Positions 45,847 through 59,917 of a DNA stretch of 64,000 bases are shown here, piece by piece; position 1 is the first letter of the stretch; each line of letters opens with the position of its first letter. The notes under the pieces were generated by a model. The model ran no database searches. It saw nothing but the letters and a program-made list of their open reading frames with translations, and had not been told where the DNA came from. Where the stretch lies: NCBI GenBank assembly GCA_029204225.1, contig CM055102.1:29254969-29318968 (forward strand), read 5' to 3'. This DNA is from Diphasiastrum complanatum. Its lineage: Eukaryota; Streptophyta; Lycopodiopsida; Lycopodiales; Lycopodiaceae. The position numbers and the translations under genes were made by a program.

Positions 45847-46725
45847 AGTAACCTAGGGTTTTGACATTCTGCGAGTAAATTTTTTGCGAGTTTTGCTTCT
45901 TCTACCCATGATCCCACGAAATGGTAGCACATGGTGTGCTACTCTTTTTATGCCACTACATGGTTTTTGAAGAATAAGAATTGTGGTTTGATACATACTT
46001 AAAACTTTGACTATCCATCAAATTTTAAATAGGTCCATCACAAAATACTTTGTTACTCTATAAATATAGGTTTACTTTTCTTTTAAAAAAAAATTTTTTG
46101 AAATTGTAAAAGCTAGCATGTCGACGTGCGACGAGACCGCCTGGAAAAAAAAAATTGTAGCCTCCAGCCGGCGTGCACAAGAGACAACCCGAAAAAAACG
46201 AAGACAAAAAAAAAAAAAATCAAAACAAAAATTGACATCACGTCGCCACCAATCTTGAAATACCACTCTCTCGTCTAAAGATGTCTAACTGCCGAAAAAC
46301 AGACAGGACCCCTACATGGCGGGTAGTTTATCTGGGGCGGATGTCTCCCAAAGCGTAACGGAGGTGTCCAAAGGTAGGCTCAAGCTAATCTTATGACCGC
46401 TTGTGAGCATAATGGCATAAGCCTGCATAATTGTAAGATTGGCCGGTCGAACAGAGACCAAAGTTGGCCATATTGATCTAGGAATACCGTGTGGAATTGT
46501 TTTTTTTTTTCTTTGGAGGTTGCAAAAAAAAATTAATTTGAATTTTTTTTGAGTTGTGACATTTTTAATTATGTACCAAACCACATTTTTAATAATAAAC
46601 ATTGAAGTAGTAGCATAAAAAAGGTAGCACACCATGTGCTATTTTTTTTGTTGAATCATGGCCAAAAATAAACTTGCAAAACTTGCAAAAAATTTACTCG
46701 CAAAATGCCAAGGCCCAGTAACCTA
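45847..46725. repeat. 9-bp target duplication of the Mutator-like element
   Basis: AGTAACCTA at 45847-45855 and again at 46717-46725, a perfect match. A 9-bp duplication is typical of Mutator-like transposition. Confidence 0.88.
45856..46716. mobile_element. non-autonomous Mutator-like element (861 bp, long TIRs)
   Basis: The left end GGGTTTTGACATTCTGCG and right end CGCAAAATGCCAAGGCCC are inverted copies. Similarity continues inward through GAGTAAATTTTTTGCGAG for roughly 170 bp on each side. Each arm contains the palindrome GTAGCACA-NNN-TGTGCTAC or a one-base variant (45924-45942, 46624-46642). The perfect 9-bp duplication and long TIRs indicate the Mutator superfamily. No transposase frame is inside. 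Confidence 0.82.
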
Positions 46726-49687
<2,962 letters not shown>

Positions 49688-49720
49688 TGCGCGTGCGTGC
49701 GTGTCTGTGCGTGTATGTGT

Positions 49721-50200
49721 ATTCAAATATTTTCTTTTTTCTGCAAGTCAATAGATTTGCTATGAAGAACTTTGTAATTTGTGTTTTTTTTTTGTTTTAT
49801 GTTGTGAAAGTGACTTGAATTTTATGAAGGCTTTGTATTTATAATTTCATGAGCTCACAAGTGCTTGTGGGCGGATAGTATGGCGAGCAAGCTTGTTACG
49901 TCCATGTCCAATTAAGAGAATTCTGAATAATCACAAGAAGTTCCCTTTGAAGTCACTAATGTCTCATACCACCACCTTTCACTCCAAGAAGAGTCTCTGC
50001 TTCTAGACCTATTTACCAAATATTAAAAAAAATCAATCAACTAAAATATATTTAAATATAGGATTCACGTTACAACCAAAACCAGAAAATACTTCTTAAC
50101 CCCCCCCCCCTCCCCGAAAAAAAAAAAAGATTTTTGTATATATATAATAACTAAGACAACCAAGAGTTACGACTTCTGAAGCAATGCATAACATTTTTCT
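49721..50200. other. no gene seen
   Basis: AT-rich sequence with a C10 run near 50100 followed by a poly-A run. Confidence 0.5.
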
Positions 50201-50229
50201 TGTCAATTCTAAAATATATTTTAAATATT

Positions 50230-50345
50230 TATTACGATATTGTTTCTCATTTTTTGAGTTTATTTTTCGTCCATATCTGGGTAGTTGTATTTTTAGATGA
50301 TATCCTCATCTACAATGAAATGCTTAAAGAGCATAAAAGAATTTT
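50230..50345 (+). pseudogene. trace of Ty3/gypsy reverse transcriptase
   Basis: One frame gives FRPYLG and, after a one-base shift, VVVFLDDILIYNEMLKEHK. This is the catalytic box of Ty3/gypsy RT (VVVFLDDILIYSxxxxEH). Little else of the polyprotein can be read on either side. It is a very old copy. Confidence 0.65.
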
Positions 50346-51995
50346 TTGGTTAAGAAGCATCTACTAGAATTGGTTGTAGATCTAATCCTATATTTATGTA
50401 TATGATAGGTAGTTGATCTTTCAGATTCTCTAGTAAATAGGTCTAGAAGTAGAGAACCTTATTGGAAGGAAAGCTAGTGATATGACACATCAATGATTCC
50501 AAAGCAACTGAAATGGTAAATCTAACAGATGAATCCATTGATAAAAATTTTTAGGATATTTTGAGAAATTATGAGATACAAGTCTGGAACTCAAATGGTA
50601 TTTTTCTATTTACAAAATTTGGAGACTCTAAATCTATTTCTCTTTTATTTGAACCCATACTTTTCCAATTTGTTTTGTATATGAAACAATTGGATTAAAA
50701 TTCATATAACTCCTAGTGATGGACTATGTTCTGAAGGACTGAACATTGTTATATGAAATACTACTTCCATATGGATGTAAATAAGACTTAGAATTTAATA
50801 AAATCTCTCAATTAATTTAGATTCATTGAAGGAATGATTAAATTTGCAGAATTTAGACTTCTTGAACCCAAAAATATCTCTATTTGATAGTTGATTAATT
50901 ATTAAGAAGTAAAGTTCATGTTGCTCAAGATAACATATTTTGTGATATGGAAAAAAATTTGCATTGTAATGGTGTGGGCCACTCACTACTGACTTTCTTT
51001 TATGATATTTTATATATCGTTTCTTGAGGAACTTATTGATTGAAATTTAAAAAAATCTTTTAAAAGAGGGATGAACTGATAGGAAAAGAACTTTCAAGGG
51101 ATCAGCCTATTGCATAGATTTTTTCTAAAGAAATTCACAATATGTACACGAGGTGAACTATCCAAGAGTACTAGGAAAAATCTCTAGGGACTATTGTGAA
51201 CAATCTAAAACTAGAGGAGTTTTGGCTATTGAACTATGGGTTATTCATGATTATGGAAAGTGGAGGTGAGGATTAAATTAAGATTTTGCTGATCAGATTT
51301 ACCAACACTATTTTGTTATCAATTGGATCAAGTTAAAATAAAGTTTTGATAAGCCAAGAATGTCTTTATAAGTTGATCTGGTCTTGGTAGGAATATTAAG
51401 ACTTGTGGTAGATTGATTTAATTGAAAAACATTTGTTTTTAAAAGTTAATGATTGAAAAATTTAGGCAGTTAATTCTCAGTTAATTTTGTGAGTAACATA
51501 TGCAAATTTTGGAGGAATATGCTAGATAATGATGTATATTTATGTATTGGATCATAGTGAAATATTTTTATACATACGTCCTAATCTTGTGGATCTACTA
51601 TGTGTATAGTTAAACTAGTCAGTGGACATAGACATATGATCAAGTAATGTTCAGAACAATTACTTGTAGCTTAATAGTTCTTTCTATGAAAAGGATGACT
51701 TATTAACTCAGTGTTGGTTTAGAAGAGGGTCTAAGTGTGGTGTCACTAGACCACTAGGGAAAACCCCTAAGATAAGGATAGGAAACACAACAGGAGACAT
51801 GTAGGAGCAAAACCTCCCAACCAAACCTAGATCAATCCTGGATCTAGCCCCCGACCCATGCCATGTGCAAGCAAGAGAAGAAGAGAGCAACTGGTGACCT
51901 AAACTCAAGTTGTCGACGGGAGGATCCGTACCCCAATATATATAAAGTAGATTCATGTGCATGAACCCATGCATTCCCCATGCAGGTCAACTACC
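50346..51995. other. AT-rich, probably decayed retrotransposon sequence
   Basis: No further motif could be assigned. The strand and position suggest it continues the old gypsy element, but that is inference. Confidence 0.3.
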
Positions 51996-51999
51996 TCCT

Positions 52000-52466
52000 C
52001 CGTCCCTCATTAGTCTCTCATCAACGACAAGACTGATTGCTCTCTCGAATGTCATATCTGGTAGGCTTAGTATGAGCATTCTCAACAACTAATAGGACGC
52101 GGGTAGGGATTTCATGAAGTACATCAACTGTTGTGGTGTTGGGACTTGGTGTTCCTGTCCTGATGCAGCGAGTTGAGCAAAGATCGTTCTGATCTTCTCA
52201 ACATGCAGATCCAACTAGTTGCCATCCCATCGTGTAGATTGCAGCTGATTGTGAAGATGCATCACCGAAGCGACAGTCCTCACTTCGTACTTCTGCTTTA
52301 GTCTTTCCCATGCTTCATGGCTGCTCTCATAGTCTTCAATCTGCATGAGTATTTCTTTGTTGATGGACGAAATGATGATTGCCATTGCACGTTCATCTTT
52401 TATGATCCACTTAGCTCTCCTTGAGTCTCCCTCTGGAGGCTGCACCTCTGTGAGAATAGGTCCCAT
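52000..52466 (-). pseudogene. copia gag remnant
   Basis: From 52466 the minus strand reads AKWIIKDERAMAIIISSINK, EDYESSHEAWERLKQKYEVR and MHLHNQLQSTRWDGN. After a stop come LHVEKIRTIFAQLAASGQ, QQLMYFMKSLPASY and LILSLPDMTFERAISLVVDE. This is the UBN2-type gag core in order, with two stops. No LTR or pol was found beside it. Confidence 0.8.
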
Positions 52467-52534
52467 CTCTTCATGTGATCCTCCTACCTATATTCGTCAC
52501 ACGTACATGCACTACTCCATATGTCTCTATTAGA

Positions 52535-55267
52535 CTGTCTGCGTCCTCTCAAGGTAATTAGTCATAAATAGGCCTCAACATGGAATTAAATCTCGACATG
52601 GCTAACAAACTTGAATACCGAAGGGCCGGTCTACCACATTAGGACTATTCCATGTTTTTAACAGAATATGGTCGTAACATTCTTCCTCCCTTAAACTGGT
52701 TCTGTCCTCATATTAGAAAAGAGAAGACATGAAAATATTCCTTAAGCTTTCAACTTATATTCAGGAGTTATTATATTTAGTCCGATCTTTCCATCTGAAT
52801 AAGTATTCTGAGATGTAACAATTTTTCACTTGCTTACCTCTACACATGAATACTAACAAAAAAAGATACACTAAGCTATAAATCATCCAAACAGGTTTAT
52901 CTTCTCCAAATAAAAGCTCATCACCTTCATGTAATCCAAATTACATAAACCACTAGGTGAATTAATTCTTTATTTCTGATATCAAGTCCAAAAGCTAAAG
53001 AAAATTTATTTTTATGATAGCTAAATCCTATCCACAATTTTCGTAGATAATAGTGCTTCTTGGTAGAAATATTCTTAGAATATGCAAATATTCTAAAATA
53101 GAATAATTCAATCAACTAAAATCTCTAGAAGATTTATAAAGTCTCAAACAATTATAACTCAATCCAGAGTATTGCAATTACTCTAGTGAGTTAATAGCCC
53201 CATTTCTAGCATCACATGCAAGAAATCAGCAATCCATCTGAATCTCAATAGATTTAACTGTCTCTTATAAATCTGGAGATATAGATTGAATTTGTACAAC
53301 AACACATATAGACTACAATCTATAGCTAAATACCATCCACTAAGGTAAGCAAAATCTCCTCATAAGCAAAACAATGTACTTAACAAAAAATGCATGTGAC
53401 ATCCATATGACTCAATAAAATACTAGAGAAAAGATATTTAGACTTTCAAAATACCAATATGAAATCTCAACTCATTTAATAGACTGGGAATTACTCAACA
53501 TACTTAAGAATCAACACATTTCTTGATTATCCACAAATTAAGTATCCATTTATGATTTGTCAATCACAAATAATTAGATTCTTATGATTCATCAATCATA
53601 ATTCTCTGGAATCTCAAAACATACTTAATTGCTAAAAGATACTGGAGTTTATGTCGAATGCATAACTCTAAAAAAAAAAACATTCTAAAATCTTCTCCAC
53701 TTTGGAGATACTTGATTTTAAGAATATTCTTCAAATTGGATTCTTAACCAAAATGTGAGTTATTCAAATTCTAAAACCATCAAGTAATCCAAGACAAAAT
53801 AACTATCTTCAATCACAAAAACTTCGAATCATTGTCCAAAACTAAATCTAGATATCCAAAGTTCTGCTGAATTTCCAAATAATTCATTTATCATTCTAGG
53901 GAATCAGTATGATTCGTTATTTAATTGAGCTCTATGGGATACAATCACTAATGAACCGAGTCTAATTCTCTTCTGAAAATACTCTACCAAGAATTCTTGT
54001 ATGTTCTATGCACATAACGTTCTAGACGAATCAGAATGATTCATAAATCGTACATCTTATAAGCAACATATATAAATAAACAGTTTCTGGTGAATTCTCT
54101 TCACACTGTTCTTCTCACCAATCAACTCTTCACATGAGTAATCCATCTACTCAAGTTAATTGCTTATGATTCAGAAATCTCAAATGTCTAGGTGCAGATC
54201 TTGATTGTACGAGTACAACACCACATTTAGATCCCTATCCAAATCACTTTTAAGTTAAGCTCTAAATCTTTCAGAACAAGATCTGTTAACTCTACAAGTA
54301 TTTGCTTAACCCAATACTTGACCATATGCTTATGTTTACTGAGTAGGTTAAGTGCACCGGATAATCCTAGTAACCAGGAAGGAATACATAGTAGATCCAT
54401 ACAAGATTAATCGTACACATATGAGAATAATCTGACTATGACCCAGTACATAACAATATGTCTTTATCTGGCATATTCCTCCAAAATCCGCATATGTTAC
54501 TCTCATATCTCATTGAGAATTTTGTAACTCAACTACAAAAAAATTTTATTTCTCATGAGTAAATAACATATCTGGGAAATCTCTGAGACTAGAAACACAT
54601 CCTCTCTCACGAGTTTTCCAACCCACTTACAACTTAGCAAAAAATTTCACTCAATCCACCCCTTCCTAATCCTAGTTGTCCAACTAAGATAAGGTTGATT
54701 TAAAACAGACATTCCATGATCAAATTCACTTCTATCCCTCAAAAACCTAGGATTAGTGGCTTCTGATCTTACTCAGTGTAATACTTATAATGATTTTCAA
54801 TTCCAAATCATTCCTAGTTCCAAATCGTTTCACACAATCCCTAGAAAATTTCTCTTAATTGGAAACTTCCAGTTTTGTATCTTATTCTGGATCTATCTGA
54901 AAATCCTTTCAGATAATCAAAATTCTATACATCATCTGGCTTATTTCTAGAAATTGTGCCACTGATAGGTCTGTTGGATTTTGATGCTCAGTCTCAAATC
55001 CATTCAATAACGAGCATCCTGAAAAATTTGTCGAAGTTCGACTTCAAAGTCATCGAAGATAACGAAGCCATCAGCTTCATCGACTTCGACTTCTCTCATG
55101 TAGATATATACATATGTTCAAACTCGACATTGACGTGCTCGACTTGCTCAACATCAACGTTTTACTAACCCCATCAAATCCGACTTTGTCGACTTTTCAC
55201 CAACCATCAACTAACCGACTTTTCCCATCAGAGAAAAACTGATCCAAATAGCTGTCAGAAGACTTTA
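52535..55267. other. long AT-rich stretch without recognised gene
   Basis: No motif, TIR or LTR was recognised. Short ATTC/GATT-rich words recur at many places (for example around 53460-54200), giving the look of old, decayed repetitive DNA. Confidence 0.4.
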
Positions 55268-55707
55268 TGTTAGTTCACCAACTATTGTACATACATTTAT
55301 TGTTACAAGGCGATTGTAATAAATAGCATATAACATTTGATGCTAAAAGATACTTTAAACACATAGATATTTAGCAAGTGATATTTGTCAAAGTAGATAT
55401 TTATAGTATAGAATCAATTGAGAATGCAGTTAGGAGACAGTTGATCACTAATCAATCTTCTCAATAATTTGATTCTTCTGTTGCGTTATCATGCCCAAGT
55501 ATCAAGTTGAAGTTATCACTTCAAGCAATTGTACTCGTTATTGATATTAATCAGAGTGCAATTTTTGTCTCACTATTGTATTGTTCATTTGCGATTATCT
55601 GAATCATTCATCTTGAATATTTCTGCTGCTAGATGTGGCACTTCCGATCCTACACTGCCCACTCTCGCTCAAGCTTCTGCTGCCAGTCATACTCTCAATT
55701 TTTGACA
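55268..55707 (+). repeat. copia 5' LTR
   Basis: TG...CA bounded. The inner edge is fixed by the adjoining PBS. Confidence 0.75.
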
Positions 55708-55770
55708 TGGTATCAAAGCTTCTGTTATAATCAAAGTTTTACTAATCTGGTACTATAGTATCCCAAATAT

Positions 55771-56690
55771 CATGGACATCACTTCCAAACTCCATTTGAG
55801 GAAGAAATTCTTCACCCTAAGAATGTCTGACGCAGATAGTGTTTCGAGAAAAACTTATGGAGTAGATGACTACAACTGGCTCAGTCATAGAAGATTTCGA
55901 TGTTGTTATGACTCTATTATCGAGTCTACCTGATGCCTATGAAAATTGGGCCATGGAAATGACCCAGGAGCATCTCACTCTATCAAGAGTAATTTTGATG
56001 CTTCTACAAGAGGAGATCAGAAGACCTGCATCCTCCTCCAGCTCAAGATCGGATCCTCAAAATCTATACCCAAAAAGAAATCAAAAGTTCAGATCGAACA
56101 AATTTACACAATCAGATTATCTTGACAAAAAGAGCAATATGCAGCAGCATGTATCAAACATACAATCAACTTTGAACTCTTCATCATTCCAACCAGTGCA
56201 GAAACTATTCTACAGATACTATAAGAGGATTGGACATGAAATTGAGGACTATAAAACTCCAATGAGAAGAATAAGCAGTTCCAACAACAAGCACATATTG
56301 CTACAACCAGTCACTCGATCCAGCAACAAGAGGACGATGAAGCAGCTTTCAAGACCAAGGTCGGAGAACAACAGGATATCGATTCTTGGTATATGGACTC
56401 TGGAGCAACTCCACATATGACTCACCATCAAGACTGGTTCAAGGATTACAAGTCATTCAACCACTCTCGAGTTGTGTAACTTGGAGACAACCCACTCATT
56501 CTATCAAGGGTGAAGGAACAATCAAGGTCAAATTTCAAAAAGGTGAAGTCAAGTTGTTGTCCAATATTCTCCACATTCCAAATCTAATCAAAAATCTGCT
56601 CTCAGTCAACAGCATCATTGATTTAGGTTGGAAAGTCAAATTTGATACAGACGATTGCACAATTCTTGACAAGTCTCAAATCTTTTAGCT
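55771..56690 (+). pseudogene. copia gag-protease remnant
   Basis: ATG 55771 opens MDITSKLHLRKKFFTLRMSD. After a frameshift the frame 55866-56420 gives MTTTGSVIEDFDVVMTLLSS, LPDAYENWAMEMTQEHLTLS and LQEEIRR. A degenerate zinc knuckle follows (FYRYYKRIGHEIEDYKT; two Cys replaced by Tyr). In the next frame (from about 56385) comes the aspartic protease active site WYMDSGATPHMTHH, then GDNP, and after a stop SIKGEGTIKVKF and HIPNLIKNLLSVNSIIDLGW. Domain order is normal, but the first half of gag is deleted and the frame is broken. Confidence 0.85.
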
Positions 56691-56784
56691 AGTAAGAATA
56701 TAAACAACATGATAATGAAGTATACAAATAGATTTCACCCCCAAAAGCAAAGTAGAATAAATTTTAAAAACCTAAAAAAAATAA

Positions 56785-56876
56785 AGCATGCCATGTGCTA
56801 TCAATTTGACGTAATTTAAAAACACTATACTCGCAAAACTCGCAAATGATTTGCTTGCAAAGTGCCAAACCCCCAC
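56785..56876. mobile_element. solitary Mutator-like right end
   Basis: The sequence GCAAAACTCGCAAATGATTT continuing to GCAAAGTGCCAAACCCC matches the right TIR of the element at 45856-46716, with the palindrome remnant ATGCCATGTGCTAT just inside. No partner end is seen within the copia fragment to the left. Confidence 0.6.
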
Positions 56877-57085
56877 CGAGTAGAACTTCACTTACACTAT
56901 ATTGAATACCAACGATTATCATTTAAAATTAACAACACTAAATAATGGACAAAGATTAATTTATAATGACATAATGCATAGAAAGAGAGTCAATCCTGAT
57001 AAAAAAAATCCATCTTTTCCTCACAAGAGGAGCTGGAATAGGAAAAACATTTACACTATTTTTTATTGTACAAGGTTTAATAAGC

Positions 57086-57832
57086 GGGCCTTGGCATTTT
57101 GCAAGTTTCTTTCTTACCATCATTCAACAAAAAGATAGCACATGGTGTGCCACCTTTTTTATGCAACTACTTCAATTATTATTATTAAAAATGTGGTTTT
57201 GTACATAGATACAAATCCCACAAAGTAATAAAAATTTCAAATTAATTTCATTTTTTGTAAGCCTCCAAGGATAGCATGCCAGCGTGCTATCCTTGAAGGC
57301 TGCAAAAAAAATCTATCATTTAATATAACACATCAACGTGCTATCTTTCAAGGCTGCAATTTTTTTTTAGTTGTTTTACTTAGCACGTTGGCATACTATG
57401 TTTGAAACATAGTATGCCAAAATAGTATGTCAAACCAGAGGCGCGTCCGGCCCGGACCCTCAAGTCTGGTTTGAAGCTTGAAATAAATATTTTGCAATAA
57501 TTCTCAAAATTCGGTTCTCAAATGTGTCAAAATAGTTTTTCTATTTTATGATTTACTCGGCTAGCACATCGGCATGCTAACTTTTACAACTTCAAAAACA
57601 TTCTTAAAAAAAATAAAAGTAAGCCTATATTCATAGAGTAACAAAGTCTTTTGTGATAGACCTATTTAGAATTTAATGGATAGTCAAATTTTTAAGTATG
57701 CATCAAACCACAATTCTTATTCTTAAAACATCATGTAATGGCATAAAAAGAGTAGCACACTATGTGCTACCATTTTGTTGGATCATGGGTAGAAAAAACT
57801 CGCAAAAAACTTACTCGCAGACTGTCAAAACC
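57086..57832. mobile_element. second Mutator-like element or composite of two ends
   Basis: Left end GGGCCTTGGCATTTTGC at 57086 and right end near 57832 (ACTCGCAGACTGTCAAAACC) belong to the same family as 45856-46716. Both carry the TIR palindrome (57135-57153 degenerate, 57752-57770 perfect). The flanking 9 bp (TTAATAAGC and ACTTTGGAG) do not match. The interior contains several hairpins, including arms CAAGGATAGCA/TGCTATCCTTG (57266-57295) and a 29-bp palindrome at 57390-57418. Confidence 0.6.
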
Positions 57833-59197
57833 ACTTTGGAGGCTGCAAAAAAAAAATTGAATTTTTTTTTTTGTGGTCATGTGGACCATTCAATTGTTAT
57901 TTTATCATTTGTAAGGAAGAAAATACTCGTGTGCTTGTGGACTGCTCATTAGGTGGTGAAGCTTTGTCTAGGCAGCCTATTCAAGTAAGGCATTATGACC
58001 ATAATGCCCGAGCAAAGCATTACGATTTTTTTCAAAGGGCACTACAAATTAAATGTGAAAAAATGAATAAGGCTTTACGTGAGGTAAAGCCCTCAGATAG
58101 GTGCCCTTGCAAAGGTTGCCCTTCCTCAAGAATTGTGTTGTTGACACTACACTCGTCAGAGTCCATAAATATAAAGCTAAGTTATTCATAGAACAATGAA
58201 CTTCACATTAAAAACTTTGAAAGTGAGATCATCTTACTTTTTTTTGCATATTATGAAATTTGATAGTGGTGCCTCACTTGATTTTTTGGCATATTATTAA
58301 ATTTGCCATAAGAAATCTTCACAATGAAATTGTGTTTTAACTAAATCTGAAAAGAGAGATTATGACTCGTAAAAATTGCATAAGTGAGACTCGTAAGAAA
58401 TTTTCAGCCATAAATATGAGACCTCCTTGCTATTTACACTTGGGAAAGATCCTTCTAGTGACCTCTACACTGGGTCTTTACGATCATTGAATTATGGCTC
58501 GACCTAACGACCTTGTCATAATATTATGATTGTTTTAGTGGGTGCTTCACTAAGAAGACCATTCTTAATTACAAATCTACACAGACTTCAAGGTACATGA
58601 ATAAAATCCAATAAGCAAATGAAATCCCTTACTTCCTTGAACTCTATGTCCATCTCTTGGAACACAAACAAAATATTTGATTTGCACTTATTAGCTCAAG
58701 TTTCACCACATGACCACAAAAAAATACAAACAAAATTCCCCTTCAAAAGCATCCGCCCAAAAGAAGCATGGGCATCAAATCTTATTTGTGCACATCACCA
58801 CTCACGAGTCACCACATCACCACTTAGCCACTAAGCCACCCACGTCACCACTCACCACTTAACCTACACGGTTCCAACAATCCACATGCACTCCATCCTC
58901 TTCGATGGTCTTCAACAAGATCGCACGGACACATTATGAGAAAACAAATGGAAACCAAATTGAAAGAAATAGAATTTAGTCACCCAGCCCTTAAAGTATT
59001 TCCAATTACACGTTCCCATGGTCAACGTAAAGTCAAAACCTTGGACTTTGACAAATCAAAATGGAAATCTCATTTTATTCATATTCAACAAAACAAGAAT
59101 GAAGACCAACCTAAAAGAAACAAAGCTTTTCTACCCAGCCCATCAATTGTTTCGACTTACACGTGACCATATCAACATGAAGTCAAACTTGAAAATT

Positions 59198-59199
<2 letters not shown>
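57833..59199. other. no gene recognised
   Basis: An open plus-strand stretch at 57871-58191 with a Cys cluster (DRCPCKGCPSS) has no family I can name and no clear start. The rest is AT-rich. Confidence 0.35.

Positions 59200-59240
<41 letters not shown>
59200..59240. repeat. (CT)20 microsatellite
   Basis: A pure 41-bp run. Confidence 0.97.
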
Positions 59241-59248
<8 letters not shown>

Positions 59249-59593
59249 TAACTAGACCACGAGCTGGAACCAAAATGCAGCACATAGTGAATAGTGAATT
59301 GAGAGCTTATCACGTACTTTAAAGGCCATAAACAAGTTCGGATCTGAGAGATTTAGAGCGCTACAGCAAATCAAATGGCCCAGTGGAGACTCGCTAATCA
59401 GTTTATTGGCGCTTCTTGTGAGAGATCAACATCGTTCCCTATGCAAAGACACCTTTGAACAAACAGCAATGCGCCAGCTCAATCAATCACCATAAAATTC
59501 CAATGTACGTACGTTATTTACTATTGCAGACGTGTTGATGAAATGGATGAGGTCTTTCCCGTGAGTCTGTCTGGAGCTGCTTCGGTATGATAC

Positions 59594-59917
59594 TTAAATG
59601 TCACGCCATGCCAGTAGGTCTTTGCCACCTCGCTTCTTGGCTTTGGACATGAAAGATTGTATGACAGTGGTTACAGATCTATCATTATCATATTCCTTTG
59701 AAGACGCCTTCACAGGCACAAGCACGGAGCTTCCAGTGGCTTCAGTGTGACGCGCAGCGAGGCGCCAGGCAACGAAAGCCACGAACGCCATATGGCCCAC
59801 AATCACCAAAGACCATAGGCCAATATCCCACCAGGTGCCCCAATCCTCATCAAGCAACGCTTCCTCTCGCTTTTCCAAGTGGCCAGAGAGATCCTTCAGA
59901 AGCGATGCTGCTTCCAT
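59594..59917 (-). CDS. small single-pass membrane protein, hypothetical
   Basis: A 107-codon frame from ATG 59917 to a TAA stop at 59594. The N-terminal third is acidic and amphipathic (SGHLEKREEALLDEDWGTWW). One strong hydrophobic helix follows at about residues 32-53 (IGLWSLVIVGHMAFVAFVAW). A hydrophilic tail follows, with a Ser/Val stretch and the basic segment MSKAKKRGGKDLL. Composition and codon use are richer in G/C than the surrounding AT-rich DNA, which argues for a real gene. In-frame codons continue upstream for 12 residues (QSLEWQEQEQRN) to a TAA, so the Met at 59917 is the likely start unless an upstream exon joins there. No domain is recognised and a function cannot be given. Confidence 0.5.
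   Translation of the reverse strand: MEAASLLKDLSGHLEKREEALLDEDWGTWWDIGLWSLVIVGHMAFVAFVAWRLAARHTEATGSSVLVPVKASSKEYDNDRSVTTVIQSFMSKAKKRGGKDLLAWRDI

Larger units (their letters stand above)
55268..56690 (+). mobile_element. 5' part of a copia element: LTR, PBS, gag, protease
   Basis: LTR 55268-55707 (440 bp, TGTTAGTTCACC...TTTTTGACA), PBS TGGTATCAAAGCT at 55708-55720, gag with an internal deletion, then protease to about 56690. Integrase, RT and the 3' LTR are missing, and a Mutator-like end begins about 95 bp further on. Confidence 0.85.
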
